This document shows positions 26,013-34,565 of a stretch of DNA of 64,000 bases, piece by piece; positions within the stretch are counted from its first letter, which is position 1, and every line of letters begins with the position of its first letter. The DNA is taken from the NCBI GenBank assembly GCA_033391075.1, contig JAWPMV010000001.1, positions 434,001 to 498,000 of the forward strand, given 5' to 3'. The translations under genes were made by a program, and so were the position numbers. The DNA is from Bacteroidia bacterium (GTDB lineage: Bacteria; Bacteroidota; Bacteroidia; J057). The notes beneath the pieces were generated by a model, which was not told where the DNA came from, made no database searches, and worked only from the letters and a program-made list of their open reading frames with translations.

Positions 26013-26190
26013 AACAATTGGATTACATTTTGTTAACAATAAGGTAATTTTACTGAAATTTATGTTATGGATGAAATCTAAGAAAGCTTTCTCTTCGAAT
26101 CGAAGATATTCAGCAGGAGTAAAGGCCCTGAACTTTTGATAGTTGAAAGAAATTTTAGGGACACCAGAAATTTTCTTGCTGAAGGTATTG

Positions 26191-26763
26191 CTACGAAATG
26201 ATAAGGCTTACTTCATTTCCTTTTTCAAGTTCTGTAGCAATTTGGGGATACATGCTGGCATAAGCTTTTTCACTATACCAAATCTCCCTTTTGCTATCTT
26301 CTTGCTCCTCATTGTTAAATTGAGTACCCATCAAAATGCTCCCATTTGCCTCACTACCCAAATTCCCTATGCAGATATAGGGATAAATATCTTCTTTCTC
26401 TGCCTGAAGGAAGAGCATTCCTTTATGCATATCTCCAAACTTATACCAATAGCTCGCGTGTCTTCCTCCTTCCTTTCGAAGACTCAGTTTATAAGATCCT
26501 GCTTCCAGACAAACAGGCTTCGGACTTTCCATGCTAAAAGCGGCAAATTCCCCATTGATATAAAGTTTGCCAAGGGTATCATGCTTGCCATGGCTCGATC
26601 TTTTGAGTTCGAGACTTAGTTCTCCATTGCCAGATGCCTTGTTTTCTTCGGGGGCTTGATTAGTGCCGGTAGATTCCTGGCTTGGAGCTGTATTTTCTGT
26701 TGTTGAGGCTTGTTCACCGCCTCCAAAGATCATTCTAAAGAGTTTTTTGAAAAAATCGAGCAT
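26191..26763 (-). CDS. DUF5675-like family protein
   Basis: 190 residues from ATG 26763. The first 20 residues are an amphipathic/hydrophobic stretch (MLDFFKKLFRMIFGGGEQ), then a Ser/Thr/Glu-rich linker to about residue 50. The remaining domain reads TLGKLYINGEFAAFSMESPK, PVCLEAGSYKLSLRKEGGRH and ICIGNLGSEANGSILMGTQ, a pattern resembling DUF5675 (a beta-rich domain found in phage and plasmid genes as well as chromosomes). The function of DUF5675 is unknown. The assignment rests on motif order only. It is a single gene, divergent from the RidA-like gene. Confidence 0.55.
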   Translation of the reverse strand: MLDFFKKLFRMIFGGGEQASTTENTAPSQESTGTNQAPEENKASGNGELSLELKRSSHGKHDTLGKLYINGEFAAFSMESPKPVCLEAGSYKLSLRKEGGRHASYWYKFGDMHKGMLFLQAEKEDIYPYICIGNLGSEANGSILMGTQFNNEEQEDSKREIWYSEKAYASMYPQIATELEKGNEVSLIIS

Positions 26764-26888
26764 GATGTTGGCTTTTTGCAAGTATAGCTATTATTTTTTC
26801 GCTTCGCTGAAATTCCGGGTGGAACTTAAAGTCGAAAGCTTCAATATCTTGAAATTTTTTTGAATTTATCCAATATCTATCTGCATAA

Positions 26889-27278
26889 ATGAAAGAAAGA
26901 AAGAATATCTCCTCGGGAGCGAAATGGGAAAACATTGTCGGATATTCTCGTGCAGTCAGGGTCGGTAATATAATTGAGGTCTCAGGGACCACTGCAGTTG
27001 AAGGAGATGAAGTCATGTTTCCGGGTGATGCTTATGCACAAACGCAGTACATTTTGCTGAAAATAGAGCAAGCCTTGAAAGATGCCGGAGCAAGTCTGTC
27101 AGATGTAGTAAGGACCCGTATGTATGTGCTCGATATTAGCAGATGGGAAGCAGTGGGAAAAGCCCATGGAGAAGTGTTCAAGGAAATTAAGCCTGCGGCG
27201 ACTATGGTCGAAGTTTATTCTCTGATCCAGGAAGGCCTGGTGGTGGAGATAGAAGCGACAGCGGTGGTGCAGGATTAA
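26889..27278 (+). CDS. RidA/YjgF/YER057c-family protein lacking the catalytic arginine
   Basis: 129 residues, the usual length. Family features: [48 protein letters not shown] and [10 protein letters not shown]. In RidA proper an Arg (R105 of the E. coli protein, in PARS) binds the carboxylate of the imine or enamine substrate. Here the equivalent segment is KPAATMVEV with Ala at position 104. This matches the Rid subgroups that lack the Arg and are not expected to deaminate 2-aminoacrylate in the same way. The trimeric fold should be kept. It is followed 99 bases later by the ClbS-like gene on the same strand. Confidence 0.88.
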   Translation: MKERKNISSGAKWENIVGYSRAVRVGNIIEVSGTTAVEGDEVMFPGDAYAQTQYILLKIEQALKDAGASLSDVVRTRMYVLDISRWEAVGKAHGEVFKEIKPAATMVEVYSLIQEGLVVEIEATAVVQD

Positions 27279-27377
27279 TTGAGAAAAGTCAGTCAAAATA
27301 GATCTACATAGAAAGAAAAAGCATTTGATTCTCTGATGGGAATCGAGAATTTCTGTTTACACACACAATTTTTTTCT

Positions 27378-27890
27378 ATGCCCAGACCCAGGAATAAGCA
27401 GGAACTTTTAGATCTATCTCAAAAAAATCTTGAAAGTCTATTTCATTTTTTAGATTCCTTACCAGCCGAAAACCTGCAAGAGGAATTTCCCCCTGGCAGC
27501 CTCAATAGGAATGTCCGTGATGTGCTGGGACACCTCTATCATTGGCAATTGATGATGCTGGACTGGTACAAGCTAGGTATGTCGGGGAAAAAACCAGATA
27601 TGCCCGCCAGAGGCTATAGCTGGAAAAGTGTTCCGGATTTAAATCGAAAAATCAATGACTTATATGCTGATGCCCAACTAAACCAGGTACGACTCTGGTT
27701 GAATGAAACTCATTTTCAACTCAGAAGTCTGATCATGCAGCATTCCGATGAAGAGCTTTTTACTAAGAAACACTACAAATGGACAGCTTCAACCTCTCTG
27801 GGGGCTTATCTGATTTCTGCAACTTCCAGTCATTACGATTGGGCTTTGAAGTTGATTCGGAAACAATTTAAAAAGCTTTCTTCCGAATGA
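27378..27890 (+). CDS. ClbS/DfsB-family four-helix bundle protein
   Basis: 170 residues from ATG 27378 (MPRPRNKQELLDLSQKNLE); the longer frame from 27336 has no family similarity. The start PRPRNKQELL, the helix LNRNVRDVLGHLYHWQLMMLDWY, the GYSWKSVPDLNRKINDLY segment and the end SATSSHYDWALKLIRK are typical of ClbS/DfsB proteins, a DinB/DUF1706-type bundle. ClbS of E. coli inactivates the genotoxin colibactin, but most members sit in genomes without colibactin and have unknown roles. The His of LGHLYHW and of SSHYDW fit the bundle's metal or substrate face. It overlaps no gene; a convergent membrane-protein gene ends three bases downstream. Confidence 0.8.
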   Translation: MPRPRNKQELLDLSQKNLESLFHFLDSLPAENLQEEFPPGSLNRNVRDVLGHLYHWQLMMLDWYKLGMSGKKPDMPARGYSWKSVPDLNRKINDLYADAQLNQVRLWLNETHFQLRSLIMQHSDEELFTKKHYKWTASTSLGAYLISATSSHYDWALKLIRKQFKKLSSE

Positions 27891-27892
27891 AA

Positions 27893-28405
27893 CTAAGAAG
27901 TCTTCTTTTTAAATATATCATTGAACGCAAAGTCAAAACTGAGAATTGCCAGGAGTAAATAAGAAGACCAAAGCAATTCGATAGAATAAATCCGATACCC
28001 GAGGCTGAGCCAGAAACCTATTAAAAATGTCCAGCAGAAAGCCAGCTTTAAATAATCACGGTAATCCTTCTCATGCTTGCTAAAGAAATGCAGGCTGTAA
28101 AAAACAGCAGGCCCGATCATAGAAAGTCCAAGCAATAGCTGAGCACCTTCCCAGTGAAGAATTTTAAAGAGATTTGCGACAATGAAGATGGCTATAAATC
28201 CTTGTAGCACTTTCCTGTTTCGCCCTTTATCTTTAAAACTTCCATTGGCCAATTGGATAAAAAGGAACATGACGATGGCCAGGCGGAAGGCATAGGTGAT
28301 ATAATGCTCTTTGAGCAGGGAAATTCCCTGCCTATTCAGGATGGAAGCTGTGATCCCGATAATCAGAGAAAGACTTGCAAGGCTAAACAGATTCTTATTT
28401 GTCAT
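27893..28405 (-). CDS. Small integral membrane protein of unknown function
   Basis: 170 residues with about five to six hydrophobic segments (LFSLASLSLIIGITASIL; AFRLAIVMFLFIQLA; VLQGFIAIFIVANLF; LLLGLSMIGPAVFYSLHFF; LAFCWTFLIGFWLSL; SYLLLAILSFDFAF). Between the third and fourth is FKILHWEGAQLLLG, which recalls the lumenal motif of GldL-type membrane proteins, although overall length and layout differ. It probably forms a unit with the DUF6090 gene upstream on the same strand (19-base gap). No function is assigned. Confidence 0.6.
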   Translation of the reverse strand: MTNKNLFSLASLSLIIGITASILNRQGISLLKEHYITYAFRLAIVMFLFIQLANGSFKDKGRNRKVLQGFIAIFIVANLFKILHWEGAQLLLGLSMIGPAVFYSLHFFSKHEKDYRDYLKLAFCWTFLIGFWLSLGYRIYSIELLWSSYLLLAILSFDFAFNDIFKKKTS

Positions 28406-28424
28406 CCAGGACCTAATGAATGGC

Positions 28425-29408
28425 TTATAATTTCATGTACTCGCCTCTATTTGACAATAGGTGTATCCTCATTTTCTTCTCACAGGAATCATTGCTAAAG
28501 AAGGATACAAAGTATCCCAATTGCCCATTGTCCAGGTACAAACGATTATTCGCATAGATTTCCAAATGTAAGTTGGGGTAGCTCGGAGTAGAAAGGAAAA
28601 CAGAATCATTTTCAATTCTTATATCCAGGCAGTCTGTAGGGCCCAAAGTCAAATAGCTCCCTACATATTCTTTTAAATTCTCGGGATCAGTATGCTGGGC
28701 AAAATGATTGGGCAAATCATAGGTTTGTGATATGTGTCCATAAATTCCTCTTCCTTTTGCATAATAAATCTGGAATCGTTTGAGTTGATTTCTGATCGAA
28801 AGAACGGTGTACCTGATTACATCGGATTTGTATTCTTTTGAGTGCAGAAAATAGTCGATCAAATCTTCATCTACGATCCCCTCATAGGCCAATTTCCCAT
28901 AGATCTTCACATCATCCGTAAGGATTCCCTCGATGAAATCGAATATTCGTTCATTCAATGATTTTACTTTCTCATTCATGGAATAGAGACTTTTCAAATC
29001 GCTGATCAAGGAATCTTTATAGGTATTGTCAGAAACATTGAGATGAATGAGATTTTGAAAGGCATCATCTTCGAGCACCAGATTGCCAGAATTTATGATT
29101 AGACCCGGGAAGTCCAGCGATTTTGTATAATCACTTTTTTCCACAGAGTCTTTCATGAAGAGATGAATCAAAGAATCTTTTACTTGAAGTTTGGAAATAG
29201 AAACTTCTGCGAGACTGAGATTTTGCTCTAATTCCTGATAGACCCGATGTATATTTTCATCAATCTTTCGGGTATACTGATAGTCTGAATTAAGTTTGTC
29301 GATGTACAAAGCCAACAGAATACCGAGGACTATCAGGAGTATTTCCCCGATTGCATAGACGAGATATCTTTTGGGATTCATGTGCTTGCCAGAGCTAAAT
29401 CTTATCAT
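28425..29408 (-). CDS. DUF6090-family single-pass membrane protein
   Basis: 327 residues from ATG 29408 (MIRFSSGKHMNPKRYLVYAIG). The segment KRYLVYAIGEILLIVLGILLALYIDKLN is the diagnostic N-terminal membrane helix of DUF6090, common and often multi-copy in marine Bacteroidota. A coiled helical section follows (IDENIHRVYQELEQNLSLAEVSISKLQ), then a mixed alpha/beta region and a C-terminal beta part (DSVFLSTPSYPNLHLEIYANNRLYL). The bulk should be periplasmic. Function is unknown. A TTG further upstream is open but gives no family sequence. Confidence 0.75.
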   Translation of the reverse strand: MIRFSSGKHMNPKRYLVYAIGEILLIVLGILLALYIDKLNSDYQYTRKIDENIHRVYQELEQNLSLAEVSISKLQVKDSLIHLFMKDSVEKSDYTKSLDFPGLIINSGNLVLEDDAFQNLIHLNVSDNTYKDSLISDLKSLYSMNEKVKSLNERIFDFIEGILTDDVKIYGKLAYEGIVDEDLIDYFLHSKEYKSDVIRYTVLSIRNQLKRFQIYYAKGRGIYGHISQTYDLPNHFAQHTDPENLKEYVGSYLTLGPTDCLDIRIENDSVFLSTPSYPNLHLEIYANNRLYLDNGQLGYFVSFFSNDSCEKKMRIHLLSNRGEYMKL

Positions 29409-29529
29409 ATACAGCCGTTTTATTTTGGTTGGAGAACTAGTGGAAATAAATTGCCAAAGCAAACAAAATATTTAGTATGCCTTGGTTAGGTAAAGGGCTA
29501 GATCTTCTTAAGCTGCGGCATTCAATGAG

Positions 29530-30648
29530 TTAGGACATTTGGATATTATTATAGTAAGCCTTTTCCGTTACTTCATACCATTTCGCACTTCGTTTCCTAA
29601 AGGCATCATAACTCGCATAGGCCTTTCGGCTCATGGGATCTTTCGAAATCAGTTCTTCTACTGCTTCATCTGTATAGGATCTAAGGGTTTGTAAGACTTC
29701 TTTGGGGAAGGTTCTGATCTCGATATCCTCTTCCTTGATGAGTTTATCAAGATAAAGGGCATTCTGTGCATCGAACTCAGCTAATACCCAGGCTTGCGCC
29801 CACATAGAAGCAATACTCAAAATCTCTTGTAAGTCCGAAGGCAGGTCCTCGTAAATACTTTTATTGACAAAGAATTCCAGTTGAGTTCCCGCTTCATGCC
29901 AGCCTGGGATATAATAGTATTTGGCAATTTTGTGAAAGCCCATTTTGTAGTCGTGATACGGACCGATCCATTCGGTGGCATCAATCACGCCTCTTTCCAA
30001 ACTGGTATAAATTTCTCCCCCGGCTACCAGCACGGGAGCACCTCCTGCTTTCTCCAATACTTTTCCGGCTATGCCCGGAATCCGCATTTTCAAACCTTTG
30101 AGGTCATCGATGCTATTGATCTCTTTATTGAACCAACCCCCCATTTGAACCCCTGTATTTCCTCCCATAAACGGAACCACATTAAATTTCGCATAGACCT
30201 CTTTCCACAATTCATATCCGCCACCCGCCATCAACCAGGCCGTAACCTGCTGGGCATTCATCCCAAAAGGAATGGAAGCAAAAAACTGTGCAGCCGGACT
30301 TTTTCCTGCCCAATAATAAGCACCTCCGCTTCCCATCTGCACTGTGCCACTTGAAACCGCATCAAAGGCTTCGAGGGCAGGTACCAATTCGCCCCCACCA
30401 TAAACCCTAATATTGATCCGACCCGCTGACATCTTACGAACATAGTCTGCATAATAATTAGCAGCTTCTCCGAGTACGGGAAAATTAGGTGGCCAGGTTG
30501 TAACCATTTTCCAGCGGTACTTTTTGTTAGAAATGATGTTGGGGGCACCTTTTTCATCCGTTTTCACTTCTTCCGCACAACTACTAAGTGCCAAAGGGGC
30601 TCCTATGGCTGAAACGATACCGGCTTTTAGAAAATCTTTGCGCTTCAT
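29530..30648 (-). CDS. dctP: TRAP transporter substrate-binding protein (DctP/TakP-like lipoprotein)
   Basis: 372 residues. The leader MKRKDFLKAGIVSAIGAPLALSSC has a lipobox-like end with Cys24; KRKDF is also Tat-like. The mature protein shows the DctP fold: WKMVTTWPPNFPVLGEAANYYA, RINIRVYGGGELVPALEAFDAVSSGTVQMG, KGLKMRIPGIAGKVLEKAGG and ATEWIGPYHDYKMGFHKIAKYYYIPGWHE. The last segment, with its Glu-Trp and Pro-Gly-Trp-His, is like TakP-type members that bind 2-oxoacids through a cation, so pyruvate or related acids are plausible. R190-type Arg of RIPG would pair with the substrate carboxylate. It is the last gene of the operon, 33 bases after dctM. Confidence 0.9.
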   Translation of the reverse strand: MKRKDFLKAGIVSAIGAPLALSSCAEEVKTDEKGAPNIISNKKYRWKMVTTWPPNFPVLGEAANYYADYVRKMSAGRINIRVYGGGELVPALEAFDAVSSGTVQMGSGGAYYWAGKSPAAQFFASIPFGMNAQQVTAWLMAGGGYELWKEVYAKFNVVPFMGGNTGVQMGGWFNKEINSIDDLKGLKMRIPGIAGKVLEKAGGAPVLVAGGEIYTSLERGVIDATEWIGPYHDYKMGFHKIAKYYYIPGWHEAGTQLEFFVNKSIYEDLPSDLQEILSIASMWAQAWVLAEFDAQNALYLDKLIKEEDIEIRTFPKEVLQTLRSYTDEAVEELISKDPMSRKAYASYDAFRKRSAKWYEVTEKAYYNNIQMS

Positions 30649-30681
30649 AAAAATATCTTTTAAGGCCTGAGCCTGTATATG

Positions 30682-32025
30682 CTAGAATATGTAAATGATT
30701 TCGGGGAAGGCGATGACCAAACCCAGAAATAGCACTTGAATAATGATAAAAGGAATGATCCCTCTGTATAAATGTTGTGTAGTAACTTCCGGCGGTGCTA
30801 CACCTTTCAAATAAAAAAGGGAGAAACCAAAGGGAGGTGTCAAAAAGGAGGTCTGTAAATTCATTGCAATCAATACGCCTACCCAGAGCATATCTACCCC
30901 GAGTACATCAAAAATAGGCGTAACTACGGGAACGATGATGAAAATGATTTCGATGAAATCTATAAAAAAGCCGGCTATGAATATGACGACCATCACCAAA
31001 GCCAGAAATGCCATGGGGGATAGATTAGCTGCTGTAATCAGTTCGATGAGATAATCATCGCCTCCCAAGGTTCTGAAAATCAGAGAAAAGGTCGTAGCAC
31101 CCAAAAGAATCATAAAGACCATAGCCGTCAGGTGGGTCGTCTGTTGCATGACCTCTTGCAGGATTTTGAGGGAAAATTTCTTTTGGAGAATGGTGAGCAA
31201 AGTCGCTCCCAGGGCTCCAACCGCGGCTGCTTCTGTGGGGGAAGCTATACCCGCGAATATCGAACCCAATACGGCTACAATAAGAAAGAGAGGCAATAAA
31301 AAGGCTTTCAAGACCCGCATGCCAAAACCTGCTCCTAAAAACTGTGCAACCTCTTCTTTAGGCATGGGCGGGGCATAATCCTTTTTTAAATTTGAGATGA
31401 TCAGGATATAAATGATGTAGGCCAAAACCAGGAGTAGCCCTGGAATAATCGCTGCAGCAAACATACTTCCCACATCCACATTACTACTTCCTCGAGAACT
31501 ACTGCCAATAGTATCTGCCAAAAGCACCAGGACAATAGAAGGGGGAATGATCTGCCCCAAAGTTCCGGAAGAGGCAATAACCCCTGTCGCCAATTCTGTT
31601 TTATATCCCCGCTTGAGCATGGTCGGCAAACTAATCAGCCCCATCGTAACTACTGTCGCTCCGACTATCCCGGTAGAAGCAGCAAGCATGGCTCCAACGG
31701 CAACCACTGATATCGCCAGGCCTCCTCGGATACGTCCGAAAAGTAGGGCCATGGTTTCGAGCATACTTTCGGCCAAACCCGATTTTTCCAACATAATCCC
31801 CATAAAAATGAATAGAGGAACTGCGATCAGAATAAAATTCTTGACCGTTCCCATGATTCGGTAGGGGAGGAGGTAAAAATCATTGAAGGAGAAAAAGTCC
31901 GGAGCCAGCCAGGTGAGGATGAGTCCGAACAAAACGGAAACTCCTCCCAGCGTAAAGGCAACCGGATATCCTTTGAGGATGAGGATAAAAATGATCAGAA
32001 ATAATATGACTGCAAGTAATCCCAT
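30682..32025 (-). CDS. dctM: TRAP transporter large permease (DctM)
   Basis: 447 residues with about 12 membrane segments and no soluble domain, the normal DctM length. Family stretches include FILIAVPLFIFMGIMLEKSG, STGIVGATVVTMGLISLPTM, ASSGTLGQIIPPSIVLVLLAD, GIASPTEAAAVGALGA and NLQTSFLTPPFGFSLFYLKG. It carries the solute into the cytoplasm with a Na+ or H+ gradient, using solute delivered by DctP. The gene starts one base after the dctQ stop, so the two are translated together. Confidence 0.93.
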   Translation of the reverse strand: MGLLAVILFLIIFILILKGYPVAFTLGGVSVLFGLILTWLAPDFFSFNDFYLLPYRIMGTVKNFILIAVPLFIFMGIMLEKSGLAESMLETMALLFGRIRGGLAISVVAVGAMLAASTGIVGATVVTMGLISLPTMLKRGYKTELATGVIASSGTLGQIIPPSIVLVLLADTIGSSSRGSSNVDVGSMFAAAIIPGLLLVLAYIIYILIISNLKKDYAPPMPKEEVAQFLGAGFGMRVLKAFLLPLFLIVAVLGSIFAGIASPTEAAAVGALGATLLTILQKKFSLKILQEVMQQTTHLTAMVFMILLGATTFSLIFRTLGGDDYLIELITAANLSPMAFLALVMVVIFIAGFFIDFIEIIFIIVPVVTPIFDVLGVDMLWVGVLIAMNLQTSFLTPPFGFSLFYLKGVAPPEVTTQHLYRGIIPFIIIQVLFLGLVIAFPEIIYIF

Positions 32026-32026
32026 G

Positions 32027-32539
32027 TTATGCCTGTTTCTGATCTTTACCCATAAGGGTAAGGATGGAGGTGAGAATAGAGGAAATGCCTTGCAGCAAAA
32101 GGAGAATGAAACCTGCTACAATGGAAAATTTAAGGATGTATAAGGCTGGAAGACCACCTACCTGAGGCGAAGATTCTCCGATTTTAAAAGAGAAATAGGC
32201 ATAGCGGGAGGCAACAATGATAATAATGATCGTCCAGGGAAGCAGAAAGAGTAAACCGCCGATCAAATTGACCCGAGCCTTCCCTTTCTCCGAAAACTTA
32301 CTATAAAAAAGATCTACCCGTACATGTTTATCATGTTTGAAGGCATAGCCCGATCCCAGCAGGAAACAGAGGGCAAAAAAGTAAATCTCGAGTTCTCCCA
32401 TCCAGATGAGAGAAAAATTGAAAAGGTAGCGCATGAGGACATCGATGCAAATGAGCCCGACCAGCAAAGCCGTAAACCAGCTGACTGCCTGTCCTACCCG
32501 CTCATTGATCTTATCCAGTAGTAGTGAAATTTGTAGCAT
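32027..32539 (-). CDS. dctQ: TRAP transporter small permease (DctQ)
   Basis: 170 residues with four membrane helices, the usual DctQ form. Motifs: FTALLVGLICIDVLMRYLFN, WMGELEIYFFALCFLLGSGYAFKHDKHVRVDLFY (the HVRVDL motif is diagnostic) and a final helix FSIVAGFILLLLQGISSIL. It pairs with DctM in the inner membrane. It is the first gene of dctQMP; upstream lies a GTGTTRG-type inverted repeat and the divergent CYTH gene. Confidence 0.92.
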   Translation of the reverse strand: MLQISLLLDKINERVGQAVSWFTALLVGLICIDVLMRYLFNFSLIWMGELEIYFFALCFLLGSGYAFKHDKHVRVDLFYSKFSEKGKARVNLIGGLLFLLPWTIIIIIVASRYAYFSFKIGESSPQVGGLPALYILKFSIVAGFILLLLQGISSILTSILTLMGKDQKQA

Positions 32540-32582
32540 TAACCTAGGGTTTCAATAGGCAATCTAAGGAAAAAATGGAGGA

Positions 32583-32678
32583 AGTGTTAAAGTGTTGTAG
32601 TGTTAGAGTGCGGAGGTTCTTATTTTGCTCCAGAAATTAACTATAACACGACAACACCCTCGCACGCTAACACTTCCC
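32583..32678. repeat. GTGTTRG-family inverted repeat between dctQ and the CYTH gene
   Basis: Left arm 32581-32612 (GGAAGTGTTAAAGTGTTGTA then GTGTTAGAGTGCG); right arm 32642-32678, whose complement reads GGAAGTGTTAGCGTGCGAGG then GTGTTGTCGTGTTATAG. The arms align with one 8-base insertion and enclose about 30 unique bases. The right arm touches the CYTH start codon. Confidence 0.8.
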
Positions 32679-32679
32679 C

Positions 32680-33183
32680 ATGCCTCTCAACATCGAAATC
32701 AAAGCACGTACAGAAAGAACAGATCAGATACGACAGATTCTTCACGACAAAGGCGCGGATGCCAAAGGTACCGACCATCAGACCGATACCTATTTCAATT
32801 GTGATAATGGGCGCTTGAAATTGCGGCAGGGAAATATTGAGTACTCCCTCATTCATTATGTGCGGGAAAATCAGGCAGGTCCCAAAGCGTCCAAAGTTTC
32901 TCTCTATCGTCCCAAACCTGATCCCAATTTGAAAGAGGTGCTTATTGCTGCCTATGGGATTTGGAAAGAGGTGGTGAAGGCAAGAGAAATCTTTTTCATC
33001 GAAAATGTGAAATTCCACCTGGATACAGTAGAAAAACTGGGAACTTTTGTAGAAATAGAAGCCATAGATCGGGATGGGAGTATAGGCGAGGAGAAACTTT
33101 TGTTACAATGTGAGCACTATATGGAACTATTTGGTATAAAGGAGGAGGATCTTTTGTCCACTTCCTATAGTGATATGATTTAA
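32680..33183 (+). CDS. CYTH-domain protein (class IV adenylate cyclase / thiamine-triphosphatase-like)
   Basis: 167 residues. The N-terminal NIEIKART is the ExExK-type signature of CYTH tunnel enzymes; further conserved features are QTDTYFNCDNGRLKLRQGN, YVRENQAG..SKVSLYR and the late VEKLGTFVEIEAIDRDGS. These basic and acidic residues line the tunnel that binds triphosphates with Mg2+ or Mn2+. Substrate (ATP, thiamine triphosphate, tripolyphosphate) cannot be told. The start codon at 32680 immediately follows the right arm of a GTGTTRG inverted repeat, so the repeat supplies the 5' leader. Confidence 0.85.
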   Translation: MPLNIEIKARTERTDQIRQILHDKGADAKGTDHQTDTYFNCDNGRLKLRQGNIEYSLIHYVRENQAGPKASKVSLYRPKPDPNLKEVLIAAYGIWKEVVKAREIFFIENVKFHLDTVEKLGTFVEIEAIDRDGSIGEEKLLLQCEHYMELFGIKEEDLLSTSYSDMI

Positions 33184-33205
33184 GGTCTCAGGAATTTAGA
33201 GGAAT

Positions 33206-33706
33206 ATGTTAGATAGATCCGTAAAGAGCCTATACAGATATACTTTTTTTCAAAACCTGATGGGTTTGGTAATGACTTGTGGGGCACTTTTTATATCGCG
33301 CTTTTTACTAAGACCTAATGCGGAAAAACCGACGTCCACCTTTACAAATATCTGGATAGATTATGGGATTTTATTATTTCTATGCCTGCTAGGCTATGTG
33401 TTATTTAAGCGATCCGTTGGGAAGAATCTAATAAAAGCCGAACGAGAGGAGAATCTCATCACAAAAATAGAGCTCTACAGTCCTTTCAGTATCATAAGGG
33501 CTGCTATTTTAGGAGGAATATCCATTTCAACTTACCTTTTTTTCATTATTTCTCGATCGGAAAGCCTCTATTACCTGACCTTAGCTTTACTTTTTGCAAT
33601 GCTTTATTTTTTCCCAACTAAAGCCAGAGTGATAAAAGAACTCAAACTGAAAGGTGGATTAAAAAAGGAATTTCTGGAAAGCTTAAAAAGAAGAAGGAAG
33701 AGTTAA
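33206..33706 (+). CDS. Small membrane protein, paralogue of the next gene (copy 1)
   Basis: 166 residues with about four membrane segments (NLMGLVMTCGALFISRFLL; YGILLFLCLLGYVLF; AAILGGISISTYLFFIIS; YYLTLALLFAMLYFF). The central ENLITKIELYSPFSIIRAAILGG and the end FPTKARVIKELKL align with KLELYRSVNILKTALLEGSA and FPTQNKIAKDLEL of the gene at 33909, so the two are paralogues from a tandem duplication. No family name or function is recognised. It starts 23 bases after the CYTH gene and may be co-transcribed. Confidence 0.65.
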   Translation: MLDRSVKSLYRYTFFQNLMGLVMTCGALFISRFLLRPNAEKPTSTFTNIWIDYGILLFLCLLGYVLFKRSVGKNLIKAEREENLITKIELYSPFSIIRAAILGGISISTYLFFIISRSESLYYLTLALLFAMLYFFPTKARVIKELKLKGGLKKEFLESLKRRRKS

Positions 33707-33908
33707 GGTATAAAGCCCTTAGGCAACTGCCGCCCTGGCCTAAGTGGATAGGTCTCATGGCTCTAATTGTATTCAAGTTAATTGTTTAGAAAAGAGAAAA
33801 TGAGACAGCTCAACTTCGCTCGCTGCGATATAATTTATGCATCGGTTTATATACATAATATTGAGTAAGTCCTTAAATTGAAATTAGAAACTAAACGAAA
33901 TTCTTAGG

Positions 33909-34400
33909 ATGCAATTAAATCCCATCAAAAACACCTATATGAGCATGGCCATTATCAATGCTGCCATGATCGCCGGCCCTACAGTTCTGGCCATAGTTTT
34001 CTGGTTTATTGTCAATAATATGGGGGAAGGAGAAACTGCTCCTGCATCAGACATGACCCTGATTTTTCAGATCATTGTGCTTGGAAGCCTTTGTATGTCC
34101 TATGTAGTGGGAAAACTGATGGGAGGAAAGCAATTGGAAGCAGCCCGGAAAGCAGAAGGTCTGGAAAAGAAACTGGAACTCTACCGTAGCGTCAATATAC
34201 TTAAAACAGCCTTGCTCGAAGGTTCTGCCCTGGCCGCTATGGTTTTCTTCTTTGTCTCCCATGATCAAACATTTATCTATTTGGGAGTGCTGGTTATCGG
34301 CTATATGCTGGCTACTTTCCCCACACAAAATAAAATCGCCAAGGATCTGGAATTGAGTGATCCGATGCAGCGCGAATTTACCAAAGCCCTACAGGCCTGA
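33909..34400 (+). CDS. Small membrane protein, paralogue of the previous gene (copy 2)
   Basis: 163 residues, four membrane segments (IINAAMIAGPTVLAIVFWFIV; LIFQIIVLGSLCMSYVVG; TALLEGSALAAMVFFFVS; FIYLGVLVIGYMLATF). Shared with copy 1 are the loop (E)KKLELYRSVNILK before the third helix and FPTQNKIAKDLEL after the fourth. The 202-base gap before it holds only a small inverted repeat (CTTAGGC 33718-33724 with GCCTAAG 33738-33744). Function unknown. Confidence 0.65.
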   Translation: MQLNPIKNTYMSMAIINAAMIAGPTVLAIVFWFIVNNMGEGETAPASDMTLIFQIIVLGSLCMSYVVGKLMGGKQLEAARKAEGLEKKLELYRSVNILKTALLEGSALAAMVFFFVSHDQTFIYLGVLVIGYMLATFPTQNKIAKDLELSDPMQREFTKALQA

Positions 34401-34565
34401 AGATGAAAGAAAAGAGGAAATTGGCTTTGGGCAAATAGGGTTTTTTCTCGCTTTTTTGTTATTAGAATGATCCGGCATCAGCCAGGAGAAAATAAGCCAG
34501 AGGGCTCTATCGTTTCTCCTATAGATATATTGGTACACAGCCGCATATTCTCTAATTAGATTTAC

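Noticed and set aside
25792-26139. Phe-rich 115-codon plus-strand ORF resembling a membrane protein
   Set aside because: Antisense of lysine codons (AAA/AAG read as TTT/CTT) in the H1-like gene.
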